Shown piece by piece: positions 43,536 to 52,905 of a stretch of 64,000 nt of DNA. The stretch's first letter is position 1; the number at the start of each line of letters is the position of its first letter. Source of the stretch: Syntrophales bacterium (lineage in GTDB: Bacteria; Desulfobacterota; Syntrophia; Syntrophales; UBA2210); contig JALNXD010000013.1 of assembly GCA_023230565.1 (NCBI GenBank), positions 1 through 64,000 on the forward strand. The letters are read 5' to 3'. The notes beneath the pieces were generated by a model. The model worked only from the letters and a program-made list of their open reading frames with translations, ran no database searches and was not told the DNA's origin. Position numbers and translations under genes: made by a program.

Positions 43536-44028
43536 ATTATCTAATCACCGTCTTTTTATTTATGCTCCACTCAAATACGCAAATAACCAACAGCACCGAT
43601 CATCATGAGAATGTGAAAAAACTTCAGTCAAAAAATCAGGACCATGAGGTCTGCTGACGAACTTCCGATATATCAAATCTGTCTTCCTGCCCCTCGCAAA
43701 GAACCGCAATCTTGCTCAGATTATCTCTTGTATTTGTAACCTTATAGCGAATCAGTATAAAACTGTCAAACCATTTCATCGAACGTGCTTATGAAAGTAC
43801 GGTAATAATGCCTCTTCCCAGTATCCTTAACAATAAGTACTGTTCACAGGGTATTGATACCTGTCTGCACGCGCAGCTGTGCGTTTCGATTTAATGTCAA
43901 ATTACGTAGCAGCTCTTCATACATTAGGTATACCAGCGTATTTTAATTTAATTATCAATATACTAGATAATATCCAAAACATAATCGTCCGGGTAACTCC
44001 GTTAGCATAACATCAGGAGGTGAGAAAC
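43536..44028. other. Divergent intergenic region, no gene seen
   Basis: About 490 bases between the response regulator and a cold-shock-like gene. AT-rich, with a possible -10-like AGATAAT near 43964-43970 for the rightward gene. I see no coding frame, repeat or clear operator. Confidence 0.4.
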
Positions 44029-44232
44029 ATGCCACGAGGCACCATAAAATGGTTCGATAGAAATAAAGGGTATGGATATATAGAAGAAGATGGAGGCAAT
44101 CAAGTCTTTCTTCCCGGCGGTAAAGTATTTTATCACGATATGGAAAAGCTGGATACTGGAAGGCGGGTTGCATTTGATATCAGACACGGAGGGAGAGAAC
44201 CGGTAGCGGAGAATATCAAGGCATTTAAATAA
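44029..44232 (+). CDS. Divergent cold-shock-domain protein
   Basis: A 67-residue single-stranded nucleic acid binding protein. GTIKWFDRNKGYGYIEEDGG carries the first RNA-binding motif (KGYGYI); the second motif, usually VFVHYS, is replaced by QVFLPGGKVFYHD, so binding may differ from standard Csp proteins. AGGAGGT lies seven bases before the ATG. It is distinct from the regular CspA at 47503-47703. Confidence 0.82.
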   Translation: MPRGTIKWFDRNKGYGYIEEDGGNQVFLPGGKVFYHDMEKLDTGRRVAFDIRHGGREPVAENIKAFK

Positions 44233-44283
44233 AGAAATGCTGCATCGTTTTTTGTAATGCCCAGGGGGGTGCCGGTGGGAAGG

Positions 44284-44316
44284 CAGATGGAGGGATGTCA
44301 CGCATCCCTCCATCTG
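44284..44316. terminator. Perfect 14-base hairpin without a T tail
   Basis: CAGATGGAGGGATG, loop TCACG, CATCCCTCCATCTG. It follows the cold-shock gene by about 50 bases. There is no downstream T run on the plus strand, so it could be a terminator of weak type, an RNA stabiliser or a binding site. Confidence 0.55.
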
Positions 44317-44495
44317 TCCGCCAAAAAAGAGAAACCGAAGAAGATCCAAAAAGCCTCATCTGCTCTTTTAATACGTATAAATTGAAAACGCGATACGTAA
44401 AAATACGAAACCGATGAAGTAACTTTTATGGAAAAGCGGATCATTTCACTGCTCATTATCACTTCTAAATACTGTTGATTCAGGAGGAATTTTGC

Positions 44496-44801
44496 ATGCG
44501 ACGAAGGTATTTCAAAATAAAATCAAAATATGATGCATCACTGCTGGCAAAGGAAATCAGGAAAACGAAAAAGAGGCTGTGTTTCGAGAAGATTCTATTC
44601 GATGAAAGCGAGATTCAAATTTCGCTTGAATGGAACGAGCAAAGAAATATCTATATCGTCTCTACATTCGGACACGGGTGGACAAATCGAAGTGAGATAA
44701 CGCAAAACGGCATCATCGATTTTTTATGGAGGGATCGAAAGTTTATCAATGCCTCATTTGGGGAAGATTTCAACGTGTATGAAACAATCGCTGTTCTTTG
44801 A
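44496..44801 (+). CDS. Hypothetical protein, 101 residues
   Basis: Not recognised. Lys/Arg-rich at the N-terminus (MRRRYFKIKSKYDASLLAKE), then an alpha/beta-looking chain with SLEWNEQRNIYIVSTFGHGW. No signal peptide, membrane segment or cysteine cluster. AGGAGGAAT lies at a good distance before the chosen ATG, which supports real translation. It sits among small RNA-binding protein genes. Confidence 0.6.
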   Translation: MRRRYFKIKSKYDASLLAKEIRKTKKRLCFEKILFDESEIQISLEWNEQRNIYIVSTFGHGWTNRSEITQNGIIDFLWRDRKFINASFGEDFNVYETIAVL

Positions 44802-44935
44802 AGCCAAAGAGAGTCTTTCCTGCGGAATGCACAAATGATGAACAGTTCCCAAGACGCTCTTTATCAATCAAAAAGTTGCAAGAACTGAGATGAAATTCAC
44901 ATTAAAACTATTTACTGAAAGGATGGAGGATTACA

Positions 44936-45166
44936 ATGAAAGAACTGGTTGAGTATATGGTCCAGGCGCTAGTAGACGAACCGAAAATGGTTGCAGTCAG
45001 CGAAATCACGGGTGGACAAACCACAGTAATCGAAGTGAGAGTATCCAAGCAGGATCTGGGGAAGGTCATAGGCAAACAGGGCAGAATGGCAAAAGCTATG
45101 AGAGTCATTCTGGATGCAGTTTCAGCCAAGTATCACAAAAGAGCGATTCTTGAGATAGTGGAATAA
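44936..45166 (+). CDS. khpA: KH-domain RNA-binding protein KhpA
   Basis: A 76-residue KH protein binding RNA; partner of KhpB in some bacteria. VSKQDLGKVIGKQGRMAKAM contains the GxxG loop (GKQG) at about residues 46-49. GGAGG precedes the ATG. In most genomes khpA sits between rpsP and rimM; here it stands alone, so its role may differ. Confidence 0.88.
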   Translation: MKELVEYMVQALVDEPKMVAVSEITGGQTTVIEVRVSKQDLGKVIGKQGRMAKAMRVILDAVSAKYHKRAILEIVE

Positions 45167-45264
45167 CTGTAAAGGTAATCATGAGTGCCTGTGTAGGCGC
45201 CAACTCCGAGGAATTGCCGTGTCGGTGTATGGTGATTCTCGATCAGAGGAGTCGGGGGTGTATT

Positions 45265-45543
45265 ATGGCTTATTTCCAAAACGGCACTGACAGCGAATTG
45301 ATTGACAATGAATGCAGGAATTGCGAACTGGGGAAAGAATTATGCCCCGTCTATCTTGCGCAGTGTCTTTTCAATTTCGAGCAGATGGAGGAAGGAAAGG
45401 AACGGCTGATGCAGGTACTTCATCTTTTAATTGATGATAATGGAACCTGCCAGATGAAGAAATTGATCGAAAAGCGAAATCAAGAGCAAGGAAAAAGAAA
45501 GGAGTATGCCGCATACTACTCTGAAACATCAATTCAAACGTAA
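45265..45543 (+). CDS. Cysteine-rich hypothetical protein
   Basis: Ninety-two residues. The N-terminal part holds four close cysteines, ECRNCELGKELCPVYLAQC, a pattern that could bind zinc or an Fe-S cluster, followed by a charged helical region (MKKLIEKRNQEQGKRKEYA). I do not recognise the family. The start chosen has GGGGGTG upstream; a longer frame from 45181 lacks such a site. The stop is 77 bases before the converging Na/Pi transporter. Confidence 0.55.
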   Translation: MAYFQNGTDSELIDNECRNCELGKELCPVYLAQCLFNFEQMEEGKERLMQVLHLLIDDNGTCQMKKLIEKRNQEQGKRKEYAAYYSETSIQT

Positions 45544-45619
45544 GATATTGATATTTTGGATTAGATCTTTTGAACCGCTGCGAATCCACCGGAAGAAAGC
45601 CGGTTCAGTATTTCGGCTT

Positions 45620-47227
45620 TCACCGCTTTCCTATATGAAGAATTCCCTTTGTTATATTACAGAGATGATCGTTCAGTCTTTCAATATTTGTGAGAAGATC
45701 GGAATATACAAGCCCTGCATCGCTGATGCAAATCCTTTCTTCCAGTCTCATAAGATGATTGAGCTTATACTGATTGATTAAGTTATCTATCTCGGCATCG
45801 ATATTCAGGGTGATGAGAGCAGCTTTTTCATCATTATCATCAAGCGCCTTTTTTGTATGTTTCATGAGAGCTTTGGTTTTCTCGAAAAGCCGTATCATCT
45901 CGTTTTTCGCCTCTTCGGAAAAGGTCAACTTATTCTCATAGGTTCTCTGGGCAAGAATCACAATATCTTCACAATAATCCCCCACCTTTTCTATATCGTT
46001 CACGCTGTGGAGCAACGCCGGAATCAGGCGTCTCTGCCTTTCCGTCAGGCCTGCCTGGGTAATTTCGACAAGATAATCAGTGATATTCTTCTGCATATCA
46101 TCTACCGATTGCTCGTCAATCGTGATTTCATTTTTCAATTTATGGCTGTAGTTTAATGAGCACTGCTCTGCTTTTTCAAGCATACTCCGGCAAATATCGA
46201 GCATCATGCTCAATTCTTTGATCACGGCCTTTATAGCAAGATTAGGAGTTGTGAGAAGACTCGCGGCAAGAAACCCCCCTGTCTTTTTTTCATAATCCTG
46301 TCCGGGAATAATCTTTTCAAGTATCCGCAAAAAGAGAGGAACAAAGGGGAGAAGGATTATAGCATTCAGTACATTGAATATTGTGTGGGTATTGGCAACC
46401 TGGCGTGCGATATCACCGGAAAGCATCGGCATACACTGTATATAGAAGGGAATGAAAGGCAGCATGATAGCTGTTCCGATCACATTAAAAAGGGTATGTC
46501 CCGCTGCAAGCCTCCTGCTGACCAATTTGCCCCCGAAGCTCGCGATAACGGCGGTGACACACGTTCCTATGTTATCTCCCAATACGAGGTAAATCGATGA
46601 GGAAAGGTCGAGCAGACCTGCTGATGCAAAGGCAATCACCATACCGATGGTCGTGCTGCTGCTTTGCAGAATCACCGTTACCGCTATACCGGTCAGCACT
46701 CCCAGAAGAGGATATCTTCCGAACTGAATAAACAGATTTTTTATCGATTCATTTCCTGCGAGAGGTTCAACTGACGAGCCCATTGTGGCAAGTCCCAGAA
46801 ACAGAATGCCGAAACCCAGAATCGCCATTCCTTTATTTTTATTTTTGGTTTTTTTTGCAAAAAGGTAAATAAGTGAACCTGTAAACACAAATAAAAGCGC
46901 TGATTTTGTCAGTTTGAACGCGATAAGCTGGGCAGTGATGGTTGTGCCTATATTGGCTCCGAAGATAACGGGCAGGGCTGCGGCAATATTAATAAGACCT
47001 GCATTAAGAAAACCGATGAGAAGAACCGATGTGGCACTCGAACTCTGAATGAGCGACGTCACCGCGATTCCTACAAGGGCTGATTTTACCCGGTTTGAAG
47101 TAACTTTATCGAGAAGATCTTTCAGAAGCCCCAGCGACAGAGATTTCAGAGAATCACTCAGGACATGAATCCCGAAAAGGAAGAGTCCCACCCCCCCTGC
47201 GACTCCTACTATTACATTAAAGTACAT
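45620..47227 (-). CDS. Na/Pi cotransporter family protein (NptA-like, PhoU-like tail)
   Basis: Membrane protein of 535 residues, probably moving phosphate with sodium. Both inverted repeat halves carry the signature QSSS motif: LIQSSSATSVLL and ILQSSSTTIGMV, with GANIGTTITAQ and GDNIGTCVTAV. Roughly nine hydrophobic segments fill residues 1-310. The C-terminal 200 residues are helical and resemble PhoU (LLHSVNDIEKVGDYCEDI), suggesting regulation by phosphate state. It faces the small Cys-rich gene. Confidence 0.9.
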   Translation of the reverse strand: MYFNVIVGVAGGVGLFLFGIHVLSDSLKSLSLGLLKDLLDKVTSNRVKSALVGIAVTSLIQSSSATSVLLIGFLNAGLINIAAALPVIFGANIGTTITAQLIAFKLTKSALLFVFTGSLIYLFAKKTKNKNKGMAILGFGILFLGLATMGSSVEPLAGNESIKNLFIQFGRYPLLGVLTGIAVTVILQSSSTTIGMVIAFASAGLLDLSSSIYLVLGDNIGTCVTAVIASFGGKLVSRRLAAGHTLFNVIGTAIMLPFIPFYIQCMPMLSGDIARQVANTHTIFNVLNAIILLPFVPLFLRILEKIIPGQDYEKKTGGFLAASLLTTPNLAIKAVIKELSMMLDICRSMLEKAEQCSLNYSHKLKNEITIDEQSVDDMQKNITDYLVEITQAGLTERQRRLIPALLHSVNDIEKVGDYCEDIVILAQRTYENKLTFSEEAKNEMIRLFEKTKALMKHTKKALDDNDEKAALITLNIDAEIDNLINQYKLNHLMRLEERICISDAGLVYSDLLTNIERLNDHLCNITKGILHIGKR

Positions 47228-47447
47228 CTGTCTTACCGTTTTTCAGAATACTTTTGAGCTGACTTAAAATGATGCCCCTGTGCGGCGTCCTGCTGATCTT
47301 ATGTATCATAATGCATTATAGTATAATACCTGTCAATCTGCTAGTGTGACACGCAATTCAAGCGAGGGCGCGTTTCTTGAAATTCAACTGCGTTCCTTTG
47401 CATTTTTGCATCATAAGACCCGCATCGGCTCTTCAATCTTCGAATCC

Positions 47448-47482
47448 AAAAAAAAAGCGCTCCCCGGGAGCGCTTTTTTTTA
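47448..47482 (-). terminator. Terminator downstream of cspA
   Basis: AGCGCTCCC-C-GGGAGCGCT is palindromic and flanked by A runs before and T runs after, so it can act on either strand. It lies 20 bases after the leftward cspA stop. Confidence 0.88.
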
Positions 47483-47502
47483 AAGTGCATTTTTTATGAA
47501 TG

Positions 47503-47703
47503 CTACAGTATCTTTACATTTGCTGCAGCCGGACCTTTTTTACCCTGTTCGATATCAAAAGATACGCGCTGATTTTCATGCAAGACCTTGAATCCGTCCG
47601 CCTGAATGGCACTGTAATGAACGAATACATCTCCGCCTTCATCATTTGCGATGAATCCGAAGCCTTTGCTTTCATTGAACCATTTCACTATACCCGTATA
47701 CAA
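47503..47703 (-). CDS. Cold-shock protein CspA family
   Basis: RNA chaperone of 66 residues. YTGIVKWFNESKGFGFI has RNP1 (KGFGFI) and DVFVHYSAI has RNP2, both intact. The start is TTG at 47701-47703, with AAAGGAG 10 bases upstream; the frame continues further upstream but adds a nonconserved segment. The upstream 300-base leader is long, as is usual for csp mRNAs. Confidence 0.92.
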   Translation of the reverse strand: MYTGIVKWFNESKGFGFIANDEGGDVFVHYSAIQADGFKVLHENQRVSFDIEQGKKGPAAANVKIL

Positions 47704-48034
47704 TGAGGCAATTCTCCTTTCGTGTTTTTCTAAAGTTTGGATCGCCCACATTGTACGAAAATTCCGAAGATTGAAAAAATCGTTGTTCAATTCCGTTCTT
47801 CAAAATGTATCAATCCATACTTTGCCGCACTTTGCCGGCCTTCTGCCGCTAGTACATGTACTGCCGGACTATATGCTTTTTTATCGGGAAGTCAAGCTAA
47901 AATTGGACGCACAGAAAGGCCGTTCTGTTTCATTTAGTTTATTTCCGCCCCGAAGGAGAGGACATTTTTATGGCACTTCGTAAAAGAAATTTGAATATGT
48001 GCCGCTTAACTTCGTTTTCGTGGCAGATTAATTC
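47704..48034. other. cspA 5' leader region
   Basis: Probably holds the leftward cspA promoter and leader. A perfect palindrome, AGTACATGTACT (47851-47862), flanked by CCGCT and GCCGG, is a possible operator. No gene is supported. Confidence 0.4.
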
Positions 48035-48658
48035 TCAGAAAAGCATGATCCCGATAACAGCCATAATTGCCGACCGTAAAAAATGAATTACAGGATCAAG
48101 GATGCCGAAAAAAAGCAGGCCAATTATAATAAAAAAGCCGTAAGGTTCCACTTTCAGAAATGAATATTGGAGTGAAACAGGCAGAAAACCCATTAGAATT
48201 TTCGAACCGTCAAGGGGCGGTATCGGAATCAAATTGAATGCTGCAAGGATTATATTGATATGGGCAAAGAAAAAAAACAGCTGATTCGTCAAACTGCCGG
48301 ATGTCGATTCTATTGAACGGAGAATAAAGAGTGCCGTAAAAGCAAGAAGCGTATTGACGATAATACCCGCCGCCGAAACCATTATCAGGGGAGTCCTTCC
48401 TTTGCGAAGATATGAAAAATTGACAGGAACCGGCTTTGCCCAGCCGAAGCCGACGAAAAAAAGCATAAGAGTCCCCACCACATCGAGGTGTCGCAACGGG
48501 TTCAAACTGAGCCTTCCCATCACTTTTGCCGTTGGATCCCCGAAACGCCATGCAACATACCCGTGAGCTAATTCATGTAAAATTACTGAATATAAAAGCG
48601 GTACGGCAATTATGATAAAGGTCAGAGGATCTTTAAGGAGAATATTAATCAGTCCCAT
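48035..48658 (-). CDS. Site-2 protease family membrane metalloprotease (M50)
   Basis: Membrane-embedded zinc protease of 207 residues. HELAHGYVAWRFGDPTA supplies the HExxH motif near residue 27; the second ligand motif is NLIPIPPLDGSKIL near residue 145. Six or so hydrophobic segments, short family without PDZ domain. Substrate unknown. Cytosolic side cleavage of a regulator or membrane protein is typical of the family. Confidence 0.9.
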   Translation of the reverse strand: MGLINILLKDPLTFIIIAVPLLYSVILHELAHGYVAWRFGDPTAKVMGRLSLNPLRHLDVVGTLMLFFVGFGWAKPVPVNFSYLRKGRTPLIMVSAAGIIVNTLLAFTALFILRSIESTSGSLTNQLFFFFAHINIILAAFNLIPIPPLDGSKILMGFLPVSLQYSFLKVEPYGFFIIIGLLFFGILDPVIHFLRSAIMAVIGIMLF

Positions 48659-48935
48659 GTATACACCACATTATAAAATTCAAGGGCCCACTTTCTCTCG
48701 CCGCTTGAAATACATATTCGAGTCTCGGTTTCTATGCCTACCATGGCCGAGTCTCAAACGCAAGATTCACACATTAGAAATCCAGAATGTCCTTCGATTT
48801 TATTTATATAACCCCTTGTGTTTTCTGCGGAGGTAGGGCATGTATAAAAAAGCCGGCCTGTCATTAAATCGGAAGAGGTATGGTCCGAAGGTTTTTAAAA
48901 TATATAGTATGAATATTCTGAAAGGAGAGACAACG

Positions 48936-50873
48936 ATGAGTGAATTGCAAAATGTCATGACACCGATTGAGATCAGGTCCATGGTTCTCAATAACCGGGT
49001 GGTCATGCCCCCAATGGGAACGAACCTCGGAAATTCCGACGGAACGGTGAGTAAGGAAAATATCGCCTACATCCGGCGCAGGGCTCAAGGACAGCCCGGA
49101 TTGATCATTACCGAGATAACCGGAGTGCATCCCAGCGGAATAGTGAGCCCCAATCAGCTGGGCGCCTATGATGACCGTTTTATCCCGGGCCTTTCCGAGT
49201 TAGTATCGGCAGCTCACGATGAAGGGTGCAAAATAGCGTTGCAGATCCATCACGCCGGTCGTGAGAGCGTTTTTCTGCTCAAACAAAAAAAGGCAATTGC
49301 CCCCTCGGCGATTCCAAGCATAGTGTTTCGTGGCGAGCCGCGCGCGATGACTATCGATGAAATCAAGGAAATAGCAGCTGCTTTCGGTGCTGCGGCGCGC
49401 AGAGCCAGAAATGCAGGATTTGATGCCGTGGAACTTCATTGCGCTCACGGATACCTTCTCATGCAGTTTTTATCTGCATTGTCGAACCAGCGGACAGATG
49501 AGTACGGAGGCTCCACGTTAAAAGAAAGATCGCGCTTTCCCGTTGAAGTCATACAGACCGTGCGCAGGGATGTGGGACCCGACTTTCCGATTTCAGTTCG
49601 AATCTCAATGGAAGAATCTATCAAAGGAGGGTACACTGCCGAAGAAATGCAGACAGTTCTGCCTTCTTTTGTCGAAGCCGGAGCCGACATAATTCACGCC
49701 TCTTTCGGAACACACGGAAGCCCGGGAGGAATTACCCAGGCTCCACCGGAATATAAACCGGGATTTAATGCATGGCTTGCAAGAAAGGCCAAGGATGCTG
49801 TCAGTGTTCCGGTCATAGCGGTAGGCCGCTTTACTGACCCGTTCCAGGCGGATGAGGTAATCGGCAAAAAAGACGCGGATCTGGTTGCCTTTGGAAGACA
49901 ATTTCTCTCTGATCCCGATTTCCTGATTAAAGCCAAAGAGGGACGCCCCCAGGATATACGGCGATGCATAGCCTGCAATCAGGGATGCATTGAGCGGGAG
50001 ATGCTCGGCGAAGGAAATATCCGCTGCTCCATCAATCCCGAAACGGGGCAGGAAACAGTGTATCCCGAGGGTCCGGCTGCGGTTCCAAGGAATGTCTGGG
50101 TTGTAGGAGCCGGCCCTGGCGGCCTTGTCGCTGCCTCGGAAGCGAATCGCCTGGGCCACAGGGTGACTCTTTTTGAAAAAGAAGAGACCCTGGGCGGACA
50201 GACACGCTATGCGAGAATACCGCCTGCAAAGGAAACGTACGGTGAATGGATAGACTGGCTGATTGATCAGGTGAAAAAAACCGATGTGACCATAAAACCG
50301 TGCACGGAAGTAACAGCGCGTCTTCTTGAAGAACAAAAACCCGAGTACGTGATTTTAGCTACCGGCGGCGAGAAGATCATTCCTGATATCGACGGTTGCG
50401 ACCGTGACATCGTATGCGATGCATGGCAGATATTGCGCGGCGAAGTTAAACCTGAAAAAAGGATTCTCGTAATAGGCGGAGGACTGATCGGTATGGAAGT
50501 TGCCGATTATCTAAGTGAAAAAGGTTCAGAAATAACACTTGTGGAAATGCTCCCCCGCTCACCGGTTTTAAAAATAACATCTCATGGATATATGTTGCAT
50601 TCACGCCTTCGCGAAAAAAAGAGCACGCTGCTCTTCGGCACGAAAGTAGTATCAATTGGCGAAGATTCAGTTGAAGTTGAAACTGCAGGAGAAAAAACGA
50701 CACTGAAAGATATCGGTCAGGTTGTAATGGCTGTCGGCCTGAGGGCAAAAGACGAACTGAAAGACGCCCTTTCGTCGCTTAACATACCCCATGCAGTAAT
50801 CGGTGACGCGAAAGCCGCCAGGAGAATAATCGAGGCCACGGAAGAAGGCGCACGAGCCGCCTGGGAAATTTGA
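48936..50873 (+). CDS. 2,4-dienoyl-CoA reductase/NADH:flavin oxidoreductase (FadH-like)
   Basis: Multi-cofactor enzyme (FMN, 4Fe-4S, FAD) reducing double bonds of enoyl or dienoyl compounds with NAD(P)H. The 645 residues have a TIM-barrel OYE domain (VVMPPMGTNLG, LQIHHAGRES, FDAVELHCAHGYLLMQFLS), a four-cysteine cluster motif CIACNQGCIEREM...RCSINP (near residues 335-355), then FAD-binding VVGAGPGGLVAA and NAD(P)-binding VIGGGLIGME. GGAG precedes the ATG; an upstream frame is not supported. The next genes code for an acyl-CoA ligase (convergent) and a crotonase. The substrate may be unsaturated or alicyclic acyl-CoA; unproven. Confidence 0.88.
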   Translation: MSELQNVMTPIEIRSMVLNNRVVMPPMGTNLGNSDGTVSKENIAYIRRRAQGQPGLIITEITGVHPSGIVSPNQLGAYDDRFIPGLSELVSAAHDEGCKIALQIHHAGRESVFLLKQKKAIAPSAIPSIVFRGEPRAMTIDEIKEIAAAFGAAARRARNAGFDAVELHCAHGYLLMQFLSALSNQRTDEYGGSTLKERSRFPVEVIQTVRRDVGPDFPISVRISMEESIKGGYTAEEMQTVLPSFVEAGADIIHASFGTHGSPGGITQAPPEYKPGFNAWLARKAKDAVSVPVIAVGRFTDPFQADEVIGKKDADLVAFGRQFLSDPDFLIKAKEGRPQDIRRCIACNQGCIEREMLGEGNIRCSINPETGQETVYPEGPAAVPRNVWVVGAGPGGLVAASEANRLGHRVTLFEKEETLGGQTRYARIPPAKETYGEWIDWLIDQVKKTDVTIKPCTEVTARLLEEQKPEYVILATGGEKIIPDIDGCDRDIVCDAWQILRGEVKPEKRILVIGGGLIGMEVADYLSEKGSEITLVEMLPRSPVLKITSHGYMLHSRLREKKSTLLFGTKVVSIGEDSVEVETAGEKTTLKDIGQVVMAVGLRAKDELKDALSSLNIPHAVIGDAKAARRIIEATEEGARAAWEI

Positions 50874-50892
50874 TTTTATGCTCCATCAGGGA

Positions 50893-50935
50893 CCCGTGCC
50901 CGAACGCATCATAACGCTGTCGGGCATGGGTTCTT
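50893..50935. terminator. Terminator between convergent genes
   Basis: CCCGTGCCCGA (50893-50903) pairs with TCGGGCATGGG (50920-50930), one G-T pair, and is followed by TTCTTCT on the plus strand. It serves the FadH-like gene. Confidence 0.7.
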
Positions 50936-51017
50936 CTGATGTATGCGTATCTTTCGCATGGTCCGGCAGAGGCGGCATGCAATAAATTCCCCTTCTAGCT
51001 CATCTTTCTTATGAATG

Positions 51018-52682
51018 CTACTTCTGCTCCCGGTTTTTCTTGATTTCTTCATCCCGCAGAATTCGACGGAGCACTTTTCCGACGGCCGACTGGGGGAGAT
51101 CTTTACGAAATTCAACAAGTTTAGGGACTTTATATGACGTAAGTTTCTGCTTGCAGAATGAAATGATTTCATCGGCCGTTGCCGTTACTCCCTCTTTGAG
51201 CACTACAAATGCCTTCACCGTCTCCCCGCGATATTCATGAGGAACTCCAACCGATATGGCCGCCTGAATCTTCGGATGCTGGTGCAGCACCTCATCTATT
51301 TCCCTCGGGTAAATATTAAACCCTCCTGCGATAATCATGTCTTTTTTTCGATCCACAATATAGAAATAACCGTCCTCATCCTGAATGGCTATATCACCTG
51401 TCGAGAGCCATCCGTCCTTTATCTGTCCGGCCGTCTCCTCCGGATTGTTCCAGTATCCTCGCGTCACTGTGGGACTCTTGATTATCATCTCGCCCGGCTC
51501 TCCACTGGGAACTTCATTAACCCCCTCTGAAAGATCAACGAGGCGTACATCCGTATCAATAACCGGAATCCCTATACTGCCTGTCTTTGAAAGACCAAGC
51601 ATGGGATTCTGCGTACCGGCGCATGTAGTTTCGCTCATTGACCACCCTTCGCTGTAAAATATTCCCATATCCTTTATTTTATTTATAATTTCCACCGGCA
51701 TTGGAGCACCCCCGGAGTTCAGGAGACCAAGCTTGCGGTCCAGCCCCATTGCATCAGCCCTTGGATGATTAATGATGGCGGAAATCATTGTCGGCACTGT
51801 CGGAAAGGCGAGTATCTCTTTATAGCTATCCAAGAGGTCCATCATCTCGTCAAGATTGAATTCAGGGACAAGAACCTGAGTTGCGCAATTAAATACGGAA
51901 AGATTGATCACTCCGATATTACCGTAAATATGAAAGAAAGGAATTGCTCCGATCCACACGCGTCGCTCCGGCGGCGTAAGTTGCGCAATCGGGCTTAACC
52001 AGAGAGATTGCCCCACTGTCGCGCCGACTACATTGTAATGCGAGAGAACGGCCCCTTTGGGAATTCCCGTTGTTCCGCCCGTAAATTGAATAAGAGCCGG
52101 GTCTTCGGGCAAGATCGATACGCGGGGACGCTTTGTACTGGTGCACTCATCGAGAATTTTCGAAAAATAGTGCCATCCCTTTTCGAGTTCAGGCGCCTTT
52201 TTCTTTCTGTCCGATTTTGCATAATCCTGCAATCGGGTCACGATTATTCTTTTTATTTCAACATTTTTTAAAAGGGCATTTACTGTCGGAACGGCAGTAT
52301 CAATGGTAAAAAGAGTTGTTATTCCCGTTGACTGAAATACGCCTGTGAGCTCCCCTGCCGTGTAGAGGGGATTGAGATTAACCACTATGGCTCCAAGAGA
52401 CAACACACCATAATAGGCGATCAGATATTGAGGACAGGTCGGCAGATGCAGCCCTACCCGATCGCCTTTACCAACCCCCATTGCACCTAATGCATTTGCC
52501 ATTCGAAGTACTTGCTGGCGCAACTGCCAGAACGTGATCTCGGAACCCAGAAAATGAACGGCAGCTTTATCCGGATAGGCATTTGCAGGAATCTGCAGAA
52601 GATCCGGAACTGCAAGACGCGGTCTTCTCACCGTAAGAGGAACATTGTAATCATAATGACGGTGCCATATTCTTTCTTCCAT
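51018..52682 (-). CDS. Acyl-CoA synthetase (AMP-forming)
   Basis: Activates a carboxylic acid to its CoA thioester through an acyl-adenylate. The 554-residue protein has the P-loop IQFTGGTTGIPKGAVLSH, adenylate motif YSEGWSMSETT, STGDIAIQDEDGYFYIVDRKKDMI and the catalytic Lys in SAVGKVLRRIL. GGAGGGAGAAA precedes ATG 52682. Long-chain ligase-like by overall pattern, but fatty or aromatic substrates cannot be told apart here. Divergent from the MenB/BadI-type gene. Confidence 0.9.
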   Translation of the reverse strand: MEERIWHRHYDYNVPLTVRRPRLAVPDLLQIPANAYPDKAAVHFLGSEITFWQLRQQVLRMANALGAMGVGKGDRVGLHLPTCPQYLIAYYGVLSLGAIVVNLNPLYTAGELTGVFQSTGITTLFTIDTAVPTVNALLKNVEIKRIIVTRLQDYAKSDRKKKAPELEKGWHYFSKILDECTSTKRPRVSILPEDPALIQFTGGTTGIPKGAVLSHYNVVGATVGQSLWLSPIAQLTPPERRVWIGAIPFFHIYGNIGVINLSVFNCATQVLVPEFNLDEMMDLLDSYKEILAFPTVPTMISAIINHPRADAMGLDRKLGLLNSGGAPMPVEIINKIKDMGIFYSEGWSMSETTCAGTQNPMLGLSKTGSIGIPVIDTDVRLVDLSEGVNEVPSGEPGEMIIKSPTVTRGYWNNPEETAGQIKDGWLSTGDIAIQDEDGYFYIVDRKKDMIIAGGFNIYPREIDEVLHQHPKIQAAISVGVPHEYRGETVKAFVVLKEGVTATADEIISFCKQKLTSYKVPKLVEFRKDLPQSAVGKVLRRILRDEEIKKNREQK

Positions 52683-52905
52683 TTTCTCCCTCCTTATTTT
52701 CAAACTTAAGCAATTCTTCTAAAATTCCTGATCGAAAGCAAGCATAAATTGCACACTCTTTCTCTTCAGAGTATGCATGCGCTGATGTTCTTCATCACGA
52801 GCATTTTTCTATTGATAATACTCCTTGACATCACTGATTTCATGTCTGTATTTACTTATAAATATATGCCCGTGTCAGTTTCAGAATCGAACACAGGGGG
52901 ACCCA

